64,000 nt of DNA from Mesorhizobium sp. M3A.F.Ca.ET.080.04.2.1 (lineage in GTDB: Bacteria > Pseudomonadota > Alphaproteobacteria > Rhizobiales > Rhizobiaceae): the NCBI RefSeq assembly GCF_003952525.1, contig NZ_CP034451.1:4154001-4218000 (forward strand), read 5' to 3'. Of this stretch, positions 57,129 to 64,000 are shown one piece after another (position 1 is the stretch's first letter; each line of letters begins with the position of its first letter). A program made the translations under genes and the position numbers. A model generated the notes under the pieces. The model was not told the origin of the DNA and did not search any database. It worked only from the letters and a program-made list of their open reading frames with translations.

Positions 57129-58748
57129 GTGCAGTCCGCCGCGCGCTCTGAGGCCCGCGTCGTCGCCGGCGTCCTGGCCCTCGCGGCAATCGCCTTGCTC
57201 ATCGGCGGCGCCTTCGCCGGCCTCATCTTCGAAGGCATCCACGATCCGTCCGGCGCATTCGCTGCCTTCGATGGCTATCTCTTCCGCGTCGCCCGCTTCA
57301 CGCTGTGGCAGGCGCTGCTGTCGACGCTGCTGTCAGTCGCACCGGCGCTTCTGGTCGCGCGGGCGCTGTCCACGCACCCGCGCTTTCCCGGCCGAAATAT
57401 GATGCTCAGGCTGTTCACCGTGCCGCTGGCGCTGCCGGCCATCGTCGCGGCGCTCGGCATATTGGCGCTCTATGGACGCGCCGGCTATTTCGCCGGCGTC
57501 CTGGGCAAGCTCGGCGGCCAGGAATGGCCGGGCATTTACGGCCTGTCCGGCATTCTTGTCGCGCATGTGTTCTTCAACCTGCCTTTGGCGACGCGGCTGT
57601 TCCTCGAAGCGCTGGGCACCATAGCGCCCGACCAGTGGCGGCTGGCAAGCCAGCTTGGCATGGGGGGCTGGCCGGCCTTGCGGCTGATCGAGTGGCCGGC
57701 ATTGCGCGCGGCATTGCCGAGCGTCGCCGGACTGGTCTTCATGCTGTGCATCACATCCTTCACCATCGTGCTGACGCTGGGCGGCGGGCCGGCGGCCACG
57801 ACACTCGAGGTCGCTATCTACCAGGCGCTGCGCTTCGATTTCGATCCGGCCCGCGCGGTGGTGCTGACGCTGCTGCAGATCGCCCTGACCGTCCTCGTCA
57901 TCGCCGTGCTCTCGCGGCTCGGCGCCAATACGGTCGGCGACGCCAATCTGCCGGTGGCGCGGCGCCGGTATCTCTCGTCAGGCAAAACCGAAACGGTGCT
58001 GAACGCCTGCCTGATCGCGCTTGCGCTGCTGTTCGTCGCCGGGCCGATGGCGGCGACCGTTTTGGCGGGGCTGCAGGCGGATCTCGGTCGGCTGGCGGGC
58101 GAAGACGCGGTGCGCCGCGCGACGCTCACCAGCGCCGGGCTCTCATTCCTTTCGGGGCTGCTTGCCGTGGCGCTCTCGCTGGCGCTGGTTGCGGCGCGGC
58201 GGGCGCTTGCCCTGCGGCGGCGCGGCGGCGCCATGAGCCTGCTCGAACATGCCGCCGACACCGGCGCCGGCTTCGTGCTGGTCGTGCCGCCGATCGTGAT
58301 CGGCGCAGGCTGGTTCCTGGCGCTGCGCGGCGTCACCGACGTCTTCGCCATTGCGCCCGTGATGGTCGTCGCCGTCAACGCAATGATGGCGATGCCGTTC
58401 GTCCTCCGCGCCGTCCGCCCCGCCTATGATTCCGCCAGCGAACGCCACGAGCGGCTTTGCCTGGCGCTCGGCATTTCCGGATGGCACCGGCTGCACCTGA
58501 TCGACTGGCCGGCGCTCCGGCGGCCACTGGCCACCGGCTTTGCCTTTGCCATGGCGCTCTCGCTCGGGGATCTCGGCGTGATTGCGCTGTTCGGCAGCGA
58601 CTCGGTGCAGACCCTGCCCTATCTCCTGTTCGCACGCATGGGCAGCTACCGGACCGCCGATGCAGCGGGGCTCGCCTTGCTGCTCGGCCTCGTCTGCCTG
58701 ATGCTGGTTGTTGCCGCCGACTGGCTGGGGCGGGAAGAAAGGTCATGA
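57129..58748 (+). CDS. thiP: thiamine ABC transporter, permease ThiP
   Basis: A 539-residue fused permease with two BPD-type membrane domains of six helices each, the ThiP architecture. EAA-like loops are seen near [16 protein letters not shown] and [13 protein letters not shown]. The reading frame is open through the upstream repeat to 56913; a GTG at 57129 just before the membrane-proximal [12 protein letters not shown] is taken as start for length, though it has no clear ribosome-binding site. An in-frame ATG inside the repeat (57056) is the main alternative. The stop overlaps thiQ (ATGA). Confidence 0.88.
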   Translation: MQSAARSEARVVAGVLALAAIALLIGGAFAGLIFEGIHDPSGAFAAFDGYLFRVARFTLWQALLSTLLSVAPALLVARALSTHPRFPGRNMMLRLFTVPLALPAIVAALGILALYGRAGYFAGVLGKLGGQEWPGIYGLSGILVAHVFFNLPLATRLFLEALGTIAPDQWRLASQLGMGGWPALRLIEWPALRAALPSVAGLVFMLCITSFTIVLTLGGGPAATTLEVAIYQALRFDFDPARAVVLTLLQIALTVLVIAVLSRLGANTVGDANLPVARRRYLSSGKTETVLNACLIALALLFVAGPMAATVLAGLQADLGRLAGEDAVRRATLTSAGLSFLSGLLAVALSLALVAARRALALRRRGGAMSLLEHAADTGAGFVLVVPPIVIGAGWFLALRGVTDVFAIAPVMVVAVNAMMAMPFVLRAVRPAYDSASERHERLCLALGISGWHRLHLIDWPALRRPLATGFAFAMALSLGDLGVIALFGSDSVQTLPYLLFARMGSYRTADAAGLALLLGLVCLMLVVAADWLGREERS

Positions 58749-59530
58749 CCATGGCCACCACCGGCATTCAGGCGGGGAAAGGCTCGGCCGTGCGGCTGGA
58801 CAGCGTCTCGTTCAGCTATGGCGAGGCGATCTTCCGCTTTGATGCCGAGTTCGAGGCCGGCAGGATCACGGCGATCATGGGGCCGAGCGGCTCCGGCAAG
58901 TCGACGCTGCTCAATCTGGTGGCCGGCTTCGAATCGCCCGGAGCGGGCAGGGTTCTGATCGGCGGGGTGGATGTCGGGGATGTGCCGCCCTCGCTTCGTC
59001 CGGTGTCGATGGTGTTCCAGGAAAACAACCTCTTCGCCCATCTTTCGGTCGAAGCCAATGTCGGGCTCGGGCGTTCGCCTTCGCTCCGGCTGACAGATGG
59101 AGATCACGCCGCAGTCGCGGAGGCGCTGGCGCGTGTCGGCCTGGGCGGCAAGGAAAGACGGCTGCCGCGCGAGCTTTCCGGCGGCGAGCGGCAGCGCGTC
59201 GCGCTGGCGAGGGTCCTGTTGCGCAACCGGCCGGTGCTTCTGCTGGACGAGCCTTTCGCGTCGCTCGGCCCCGCATTGCGCGACGACATGCTGGATCTTG
59301 TGGCCGCCATCCATGCCGAGCGGCAAATGACGGTGCTTTTCGTCACCCATCAGCCGCAAGACGCGCGCCGAATCAGCCAGAATGTGGCCTTTGTCGACGC
59401 GGGTAAGGTCGCAGCCACAGGGCCGGCCGAAGATTTCTTCGATCGTGCTGGACCTGAAGCTTTCCGGCGTTATATCGGGAGCGAAGGCGCGGGCAACGGA
59501 TCACAGGATATTGCCCGGAAGCGGACATAA
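58745..59530 (+). CDS. thiQ: thiamine ABC transporter, ATP-binding protein
   Basis: A 261-residue ABC ATPase. Walker [10 protein letters not shown] is at residues 46-54, the signature [10 protein letters not shown] and Walker [10 protein letters not shown] follow, with the H-loop V-T-H-Q-P. The [24 protein letters not shown] region is typical for ThiQ. It overlaps thiP by four bases. A second ATG at 58751 is possible. It completes the ThiBPQ importer. Confidence 0.95.
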   Translation: MTMATTGIQAGKGSAVRLDSVSFSYGEAIFRFDAEFEAGRITAIMGPSGSGKSTLLNLVAGFESPGAGRVLIGGVDVGDVPPSLRPVSMVFQENNLFAHLSVEANVGLGRSPSLRLTDGDHAAVAEALARVGLGGKERRLPRELSGGERQRVALARVLLRNRPVLLLDEPFASLGPALRDDMLDLVAAIHAERQMTVLFVTHQPQDARRISQNVAFVDAGKVAATGPAEDFFDRAGPEAFRRYIGSEGAGNGSQDIARKRT

Positions 59531-59678
59531 TTTACGCCCAAACCGTCAGGGTGCGATGCGGCGTTTGCTTGCCTTGTCAGGAGGAGTGTGGCTAGGTCCG
59601 GCCACACTGGTCCGGCATAGGCCGTGATTTGCCGAGAGATTTGGAACGGAGGCCGATCTGCCGACCGGCATCGAGAAA

Positions 59679-61154
59679 GTGCGGACGAAGCCGCTGGCGC
59701 GATTCCTTGCGCTGGCCAGCTTTGCCGTGGCGCTGGCGAGCTGCCAGATGTTCACGCCGCCGGATGTGCAGGAATCCGGATTCCAGCCTTCCGACAAGCC
59801 GATCACGGTCGACAATGTCGTCGCCAATGCCAAGCTGGCGGAAATGGCGAAGGCGCAGCATCCGCGCATCCTGGCCACCTATGGCGGCGAATATTCGGAT
59901 CCGAAGCTCGAGCGGATGGTGGCCAAGGTCGTCGGCAACCTGACCGTGGTGTCAGCCAACCCGACCCAGACCTACCGCATCACCATCCTCAATTCGCCCA
60001 ACGTCAATGCCTTCGCGCTGCCGGGCGGCTATCTCTATGTCACGCGCGGCCTGTTGGCGCTGGCCAATGATTCCTCGGAACTCGCCGCCGTCATCGCGCA
60101 TGAGATGGGCCACGTCACCGCGAATCACGGACTGCAGCGGCAGCAGCTCGAGGCCGAGGAGGGGCTGGCCACCAAGGTCGTCTCCGACGTGCTCGGCGAC
60201 AGCCCGACCGCCAAGGCCGCGCTGATCCGCGGCAAGCTGAAGCTGGCGCAGTTCTCGCGCAACCAGGAACTGCAGGCCGATGCGATCGGCATCAAATCGA
60301 TCGGCGAGGCGGGCTATGACCCCTATGCCGCCGGCCGTTTCCTGCAGTCGATGTCGGCCTATACGGATTTCCGTTCGGTCAGCGGCGCCACCGATGCCAG
60401 CCTCGACTTCCTGGCCACGCATCCCAACACGCCGCAGCGCATCGAACTGGCGCAGCGTCTTGCCCGCAATTTCGGCCCGCCGGGCGTGGGCACTCGTGAC
60501 CGCGACGCCTTTCTTGCCGGCATAGACGGCCTGCTCTACGGCGACACGCCGGAAGAGGGCTATGTGCGTGGCCAGACCTTCCTGCATCCTGGCCTTGGCG
60601 TGTCGTTTTCGGTGCCGGACGGCTTCGTGATCGACAATTCGGCCGCCGCCGTGACCGCCACAGGGCCTGGGGACATCGCGATCCGCTTCGACGGCGTGGC
60701 GATCGACAAATCGGTTTCATTGACCGATTACATCCGCAGCGGCTGGGTTGCCGGCCTCGAGGACGCAAGCGTCCGCCAGGAATCGATCAATGGCAATGAA
60801 GCGGCGATGGCGCATGCCGTCGCTCAAGGATGGCAATTCGACATCGCGGTGATCCGCGCCGGCGGCCAGGTCTACCGGCTGCTCACCGCCGCACCCTCGG
60901 CCAGCACGGCGCTGGAGCCGGTCGCGCGCTCCGTCAGCGGTTCGTTCCGCATCCTGAGCGCGGCCGAGAAGGCGGCGCTGAAGCCGCTGCATATCCGGGT
61001 GGTGACCGTGCAAGCCGGCCAGACCATGGGCTCGCTCGCCGCGCAGATGATCGGCGTCGACCGTAAGCTCGATCTGTTCCGGGTGCTCAACGCGATGTCA
61101 CCGGGGGCCACGGTGTCGGCCGGCGACAAGGTCAAGATCGTCACCGACAGATAA
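59679..61154 (+). CDS. M48 family metalloprotease lipoprotein
   Basis: A 491-residue BepA/YfgC-like periplasmic metalloprotease. A lipobox L-A-S-C near residue 22 follows a signal peptide (L-A-R-F-L-A-L-A-S-F-A-V-A). The zinc motif HEMGH is near residue 140 in A-V-I-A-H-E-M-G-H-V-T-A-N-H-G. The second half has a LysM-like C-terminal piece (V-V-T-V-Q-A-G-Q-T-M-G-S-L-A-A-Q). The start is GTG at 59679; an in-frame CTG at 59658 has the better GGAGG site, so the true start is uncertain. Such proteins act on outer-membrane assembly. Confidence 0.92.
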   Translation: MRTKPLARFLALASFAVALASCQMFTPPDVQESGFQPSDKPITVDNVVANAKLAEMAKAQHPRILATYGGEYSDPKLERMVAKVVGNLTVVSANPTQTYRITILNSPNVNAFALPGGYLYVTRGLLALANDSSELAAVIAHEMGHVTANHGLQRQQLEAEEGLATKVVSDVLGDSPTAKAALIRGKLKLAQFSRNQELQADAIGIKSIGEAGYDPYAAGRFLQSMSAYTDFRSVSGATDASLDFLATHPNTPQRIELAQRLARNFGPPGVGTRDRDAFLAGIDGLLYGDTPEEGYVRGQTFLHPGLGVSFSVPDGFVIDNSAAAVTATGPGDIAIRFDGVAIDKSVSLTDYIRSGWVAGLEDASVRQESINGNEAAMAHAVAQGWQFDIAVIRAGGQVYRLLTAAPSASTALEPVARSVSGSFRILSAAEKAALKPLHIRVVTVQAGQTMGSLAAQMIGVDRKLDLFRVLNAMSPGATVSAGDKVKIVTDR

Positions 61155-61224
61155 AGCCCGGCTCCGCGTTCCGGCCGCTTCCGCCAGGATTGGCTCCGGC
61201 GGCCCGGGCATGCCGTCGCCGCTG

Positions 61225-63618
61225 CTACCCGGGGCTGCCGCTGACGGTGTCAAAGCCACCGCCGGTCCCGCTATCAGTGCTGCCGGTCGTGCCGCCGTCG
61301 GTGCCGCCAGTGGTGCCGCCGTCCGTGCCGCCGGTGCTGCCGCCGTCAGTGCCGTCAGTGTTGCCGCCGCCTTCGGAGGGACCTGGGCGGTCGCCGCCAT
61401 TATTGCCACTCCAAGTAGCCCGCCCGGGTTCGTCCTGCACTGGTTTCACCGGTCTGACGACTCTCGGCGGCTTTGGCGCGGGTACGCGGATCACCTTTAT
61501 CTTGGTTATTATTTTCGGCACGATCTTGGGCGTGCACACAGCGAGCGTCTGGAGGTTGCGCCCGCCAGGAGCGAGAGCGCTCGTCGAAAAGTTGCCTTGC
61601 CGCTCGATGCCGGCTCTGAGAAAGGCCATGGCGCGAACCGGATCGGCGGGCATGCCATTGCGGCCTTCCGTGAAGATCACCGCAAGATCGTTCATGGCAT
61701 CGACATGCCCCATCGCCGCCGCCTTGAGCAGCAGGTCCAAGCCCTTGCCGGTATCGCGCTGGACGCCGAGGCCATTGAACAAGGCACGCCCCCAAGCGGC
61801 CATGGCGTAGGGATCTCCCCTGTCGGACGCTTGTGAATAGAAGGTGTTCGCTTTCGCAGGATCCGCCGCCGTCCCGGTGCCGGACGACGCGATATAGCCG
61901 AGCTCGAAGCCGGCGCGGACATGGCCCTTGTCGGCAGCAGCTTGGATGACCTTCCTGGCCTCGTCGACCTTGCTTGCCGCCAGCAGCGCCCGCCCGAGCT
62001 CGTAGCGGAAGCGGGCGACATCGGGGTAGGCCTTCACCGCCGCCTCGCAGGCCTCCACCGCCTGGCCGCCGATCTCATTCGGCAACCGGCCCGGGACGAC
62101 GCCCTGCAGGTCGAGCGGAGCGCCCGCCGCCTGATCGCAAGGGTCGATGCTTGGCGACAGCTTCATCGTCGCCTGCTTGGACGATTTGCTGGCGCGGATT
62201 TGGAAGCCGACCTCGACAGGAACTGCCGAGCCGATCTGCGGCTCGTAGCGAAGATCGCCGACTTCCTTGGCCATCAGACTCGATTGAGGCGACAGAATGC
62301 GATCCGGCAGGGACAATGTTCCGGTCGCCGGATAACTCGCAAGCTTCAGGCTGATCGCCGGATCCTTGGTCGGGAAGTCCAGCTTCAATGGAACCGGGCC
62401 AACGCCGACAGGAATCGTGACGTCGCGGTTCTCGATCACCTTGACCGCGCCGGTGATATGGAGGCCGCGCTCCACGACCTGCTCCTTCTGCGAAGCCACG
62501 ATCTGCCGACCCTCGGCGCCGCCGCCGCTCTTGATCCGCAGCACCAGAATGCCCTGGGATTGGCCGCCCCACTCGTCACGTGTGGTATAGGCCAACGTTT
62601 CCACCTGTTCCTGCGCGTCGATCGTCTTGGCCACCTCCATGCGCAGGCGTGGCAGATCCTTGCCCTGTATCGGTTCGGTTACGGCGACAGGTCGGCCGTC
62701 CAATGTCAGGCGCCCGAGCGTCGGAAGCGTTTCAATGCTGACGGTAACTGCGCCGCCGTCGACGTCGACCGGCTGTGGCAAGTCGAGGGCGACCGGGCCG
62801 ACGCCCGACGGCACGACCTTCTCCAGCACCGGCGGCAGCGAGGGCCGGGTCGCCCGGCGCATCAGCACCACGTCGTCGATCAGCGAGGAGTTTTCCCAGG
62901 GAACCTGCTTGCCGTCGGTCGCCCGCACCACATCGCGGCGCACGGCGGCCATGACGGTGCGTATCTCCTGGTTCGGCGCCAGCGCACGGCGGGAAAAGGC
63001 GGATGAAAACGGGCTGAGGCTGCCGGTCCCGTCAAAGGCAACAGCGCCAGGCTCGGTAGCGAAGGCGATCAATGTGTTCTGCGAGCTTTTCACCTGCGCC
63101 AGGCCGGTGCCGCTTGCGGTGATCAACTGGTCGCGCAGCCAATAGTCCTTGCGTGGGAACGGATTGTTGCGGCAGGCATCGAGGATGATCACCTGGATCT
63201 TCGATTTCGAGCGCAATTGCTGCAGCACGTCGTCGAGCTTGATTGCCTGGACCTCGATATCGGCCGCATCCTTCAGGGAGGCATCGACGGGGATAAGAAA
63301 GTTCTCGCCGCCGATCTGAAAGCCATGGCCCGAATAATAGACGACCGCCAGATCGGCGCCGTCCGCCGCGGCCAGATAATTGCGGAACTGTTGTTCGAAC
63401 TGCAGCTTGGTCAAGTCCTTGGCGACGAACACGTCGAAGCCGGCCAGCCGGAACGTGTTCGCCACGTCCTGAGCATCCTTGTCAGGGTTCTTGAGCGCAG
63501 GGATCTCTCGGTATTCTGAATTGCCGATTACAAGGGCAACCCGTCGATCGGCGCGAGCTTCGAACGTCGCGAAACCCACGAGGATCAAGGCTGCAAGGAA
63601 CGCGCAGCATCGCAGCAT
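61225..63618 (-). CDS. caspase-like (peptidase C14) protein with Sel1 repeats
   Basis: A 797-residue secreted protein. The signal peptide ends near E-A-R-A-D. The caspase-fold domain (about 25-240) has the catalytic dyad His98 (Y-Y-S-G-H-G-F) and Cys149 (I-L-D-A-C-R-N-N-P-F). A central beta-rich region follows (280-500), then Sel1-type repeats (about 540-690, G-Y-I-A-S-S-G-T-G-T, A-M-A-A-W-G-R-A-L-F). The last 55 residues are a low-complexity G-G-T-D-G-G-T-T tail. Similar metacaspase-like proteins are common in rhizobia with unknown substrates. It is convergent with the M48 gene. Confidence 0.9.
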   Translation of the reverse strand: MLRCCAFLAALILVGFATFEARADRRVALVIGNSEYREIPALKNPDKDAQDVANTFRLAGFDVFVAKDLTKLQFEQQFRNYLAAADGADLAVVYYSGHGFQIGGENFLIPVDASLKDAADIEVQAIKLDDVLQQLRSKSKIQVIILDACRNNPFPRKDYWLRDQLITASGTGLAQVKSSQNTLIAFATEPGAVAFDGTGSLSPFSSAFSRRALAPNQEIRTVMAAVRRDVVRATDGKQVPWENSSLIDDVVLMRRATRPSLPPVLEKVVPSGVGPVALDLPQPVDVDGGAVTVSIETLPTLGRLTLDGRPVAVTEPIQGKDLPRLRMEVAKTIDAQEQVETLAYTTRDEWGGQSQGILVLRIKSGGGAEGRQIVASQKEQVVERGLHITGAVKVIENRDVTIPVGVGPVPLKLDFPTKDPAISLKLASYPATGTLSLPDRILSPQSSLMAKEVGDLRYEPQIGSAVPVEVGFQIRASKSSKQATMKLSPSIDPCDQAAGAPLDLQGVVPGRLPNEIGGQAVEACEAAVKAYPDVARFRYELGRALLAASKVDEARKVIQAAADKGHVRAGFELGYIASSGTGTAADPAKANTFYSQASDRGDPYAMAAWGRALFNGLGVQRDTGKGLDLLLKAAAMGHVDAMNDLAVIFTEGRNGMPADPVRAMAFLRAGIERQGNFSTSALAPGGRNLQTLAVCTPKIVPKIITKIKVIRVPAPKPPRVVRPVKPVQDEPGRATWSGNNGGDRPGPSEGGGNTDGTDGGSTGGTDGGTTGGTDGGTTGSTDSGTGGGFDTVSGSPG

Positions 63619-63789
63619 CGCAAATCCTCACCCGCTATCGTCTGTCGGCTTCATGAAAGGCCAGTCGGCGCGCGCGGTCTGTTAAAGAATTCACAATCCG
63701 CAGATAGTTAAGAACAAATCCGCCCCGATGGCGAGATATTCTTATTTAGTAATTTTTTAAATTGGCAAATGCGAGTCGCCGCATAGCTC

Positions 63790-64000
63790 TCAGGCTGCCT
63801 CCGCGAGGAATGCGGGGTTCTGTTTGACCAGCGCCACCTTGAGTTTTTCCATGGCCCGCGCTTCGATCTGGCGCACGCGCTCCTTGGAGATGCCGAGTTG
63901 CTCGCCCAGCGATTCCAGCGTGGCGCCATCGTCGCTCAGCCGGCGCTCCTCGATGATTCTGAGCTCGCGTTCATTGAGCGCGCCGAGCGCGCCCTTCAAC
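63790..64000 (-). CDS. rpoH: RNA polymerase sigma-32 factor, C-terminal part
   Basis: The 3' end of a sigma-factor gene cut by the right edge of the window. The visible 69 residues contain sigma region 4: L-N-E-R-E-L-R-I-I-E-E-R-R-L, then L-G-I-S-K-E-R-V-R-Q-I-E-A-R-A-M-E-K-L, and the tail N-P-A-F-L-A-E-A-A typical of alphaproteobacterial RpoH. The 172 bases between it and the caspase-like gene are AT-rich with no feature recognised. Confidence 0.93.
   Translation of the reverse strand, partial: LKGALGALNERELRIIEERRLSDDGATLESLGEQLGISKERVRQIEARAMEKLKVALVKQNPAFLAEAA

Noticed and set aside
61260..61375. GCC-rich tandem DNA repeats as an intergenic element
   Set aside because: They are the coding DNA of the Gly/Thr tail of the caspase-like protein.

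Overview
The window is GC-rich chromosomal DNA of a Mesorhizobium-like alphaproteobacterium (Hyphomicrobiales, Phyllobacteriaceae). Supporting signs are the order ruvC-ruvA-ruvB ... ybgC-tolQ-tolR-tolA-tolB-pal-cpoB-tilS-ftsH-glmM, a serC-type leader RNA before serC-serA, a 6S RNA before the formyl-THF cyclo-ligase gene, an rcdA gene with a full CtrA box, Omp25/31-like outer-membrane barrels, and many short palindromic intergenic repeats of rhizobial type. Almost all of it is core genome; no prophage, transposase, CRISPR array, tRNA or rRNA gene was seen.

Layout. 1-1500: a MoxR ATPase, a GNAT acetyltransferase and the start of a vWA protein on the minus strand. 1600-8000: 6S RNA, 5-formyl-THF cyclo-ligase, a DUF3592 protein, a YmdB-like phosphoesterase, TerC, a divergent ArsR/SRPBCC pair with a clear operator, YebC, an RDD protein and a SelT/W/H-like protein. 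8000-24000: ribosomal protein L31, an MsbA-like ABC exporter, a transglutaminase-like envelope protein, an M32 carboxypeptidase, a proton-channel-like MotA/OmpA pair, a hemolysin III protein, an inositol-phosphatase family enzyme, EF-P, a Sel1-repeat protein, ThiE, and small membrane proteins. 24000-30200: a candidate small RNA, rcdA, ruvCAB, a Tat-type phosphoesterase, a secreted GH5 glycosidase and ybgC. 30400-43200: the Tol-Pal envelope complex, interrupted between tolB and pal by a four-helix-bundle gene framed by inverted octamer arrays, then cpoB, tilS, ftsH, a secreted cysteine-repeat protein and glmM. 43300-52500: two outer-membrane barrel genes, serC-serA, a DMT exporter, purA and a Pro/Ala-rich membrane protein. 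52500-64000: a ccdAB toxin-antitoxin pair, an ABC-F ATPase, thiN, a TPP riboswitch driving thiBPQ, an M48 lipoprotein, a caspase-like/Sel1 protein and the end of rpoH.

Themes. Envelope maintenance (Tol-Pal, FtsH, GlmM, Omp barrels), thiamine uptake and salvage (riboswitch, ThiB/P/Q, ThiN, ThiE) and serine synthesis are the clearest functional groups. Perfect TTAA-N7-TTAA boxes occur before rcdA, before a putative small RNA just upstream of it, and before both outer-membrane barrel genes, which suggests that the cell-cycle regulator CtrA controls several transcription units here. The most unusual structures are that small-RNA locus and the four-helix-bundle cassette with its inverted octamer arrays.
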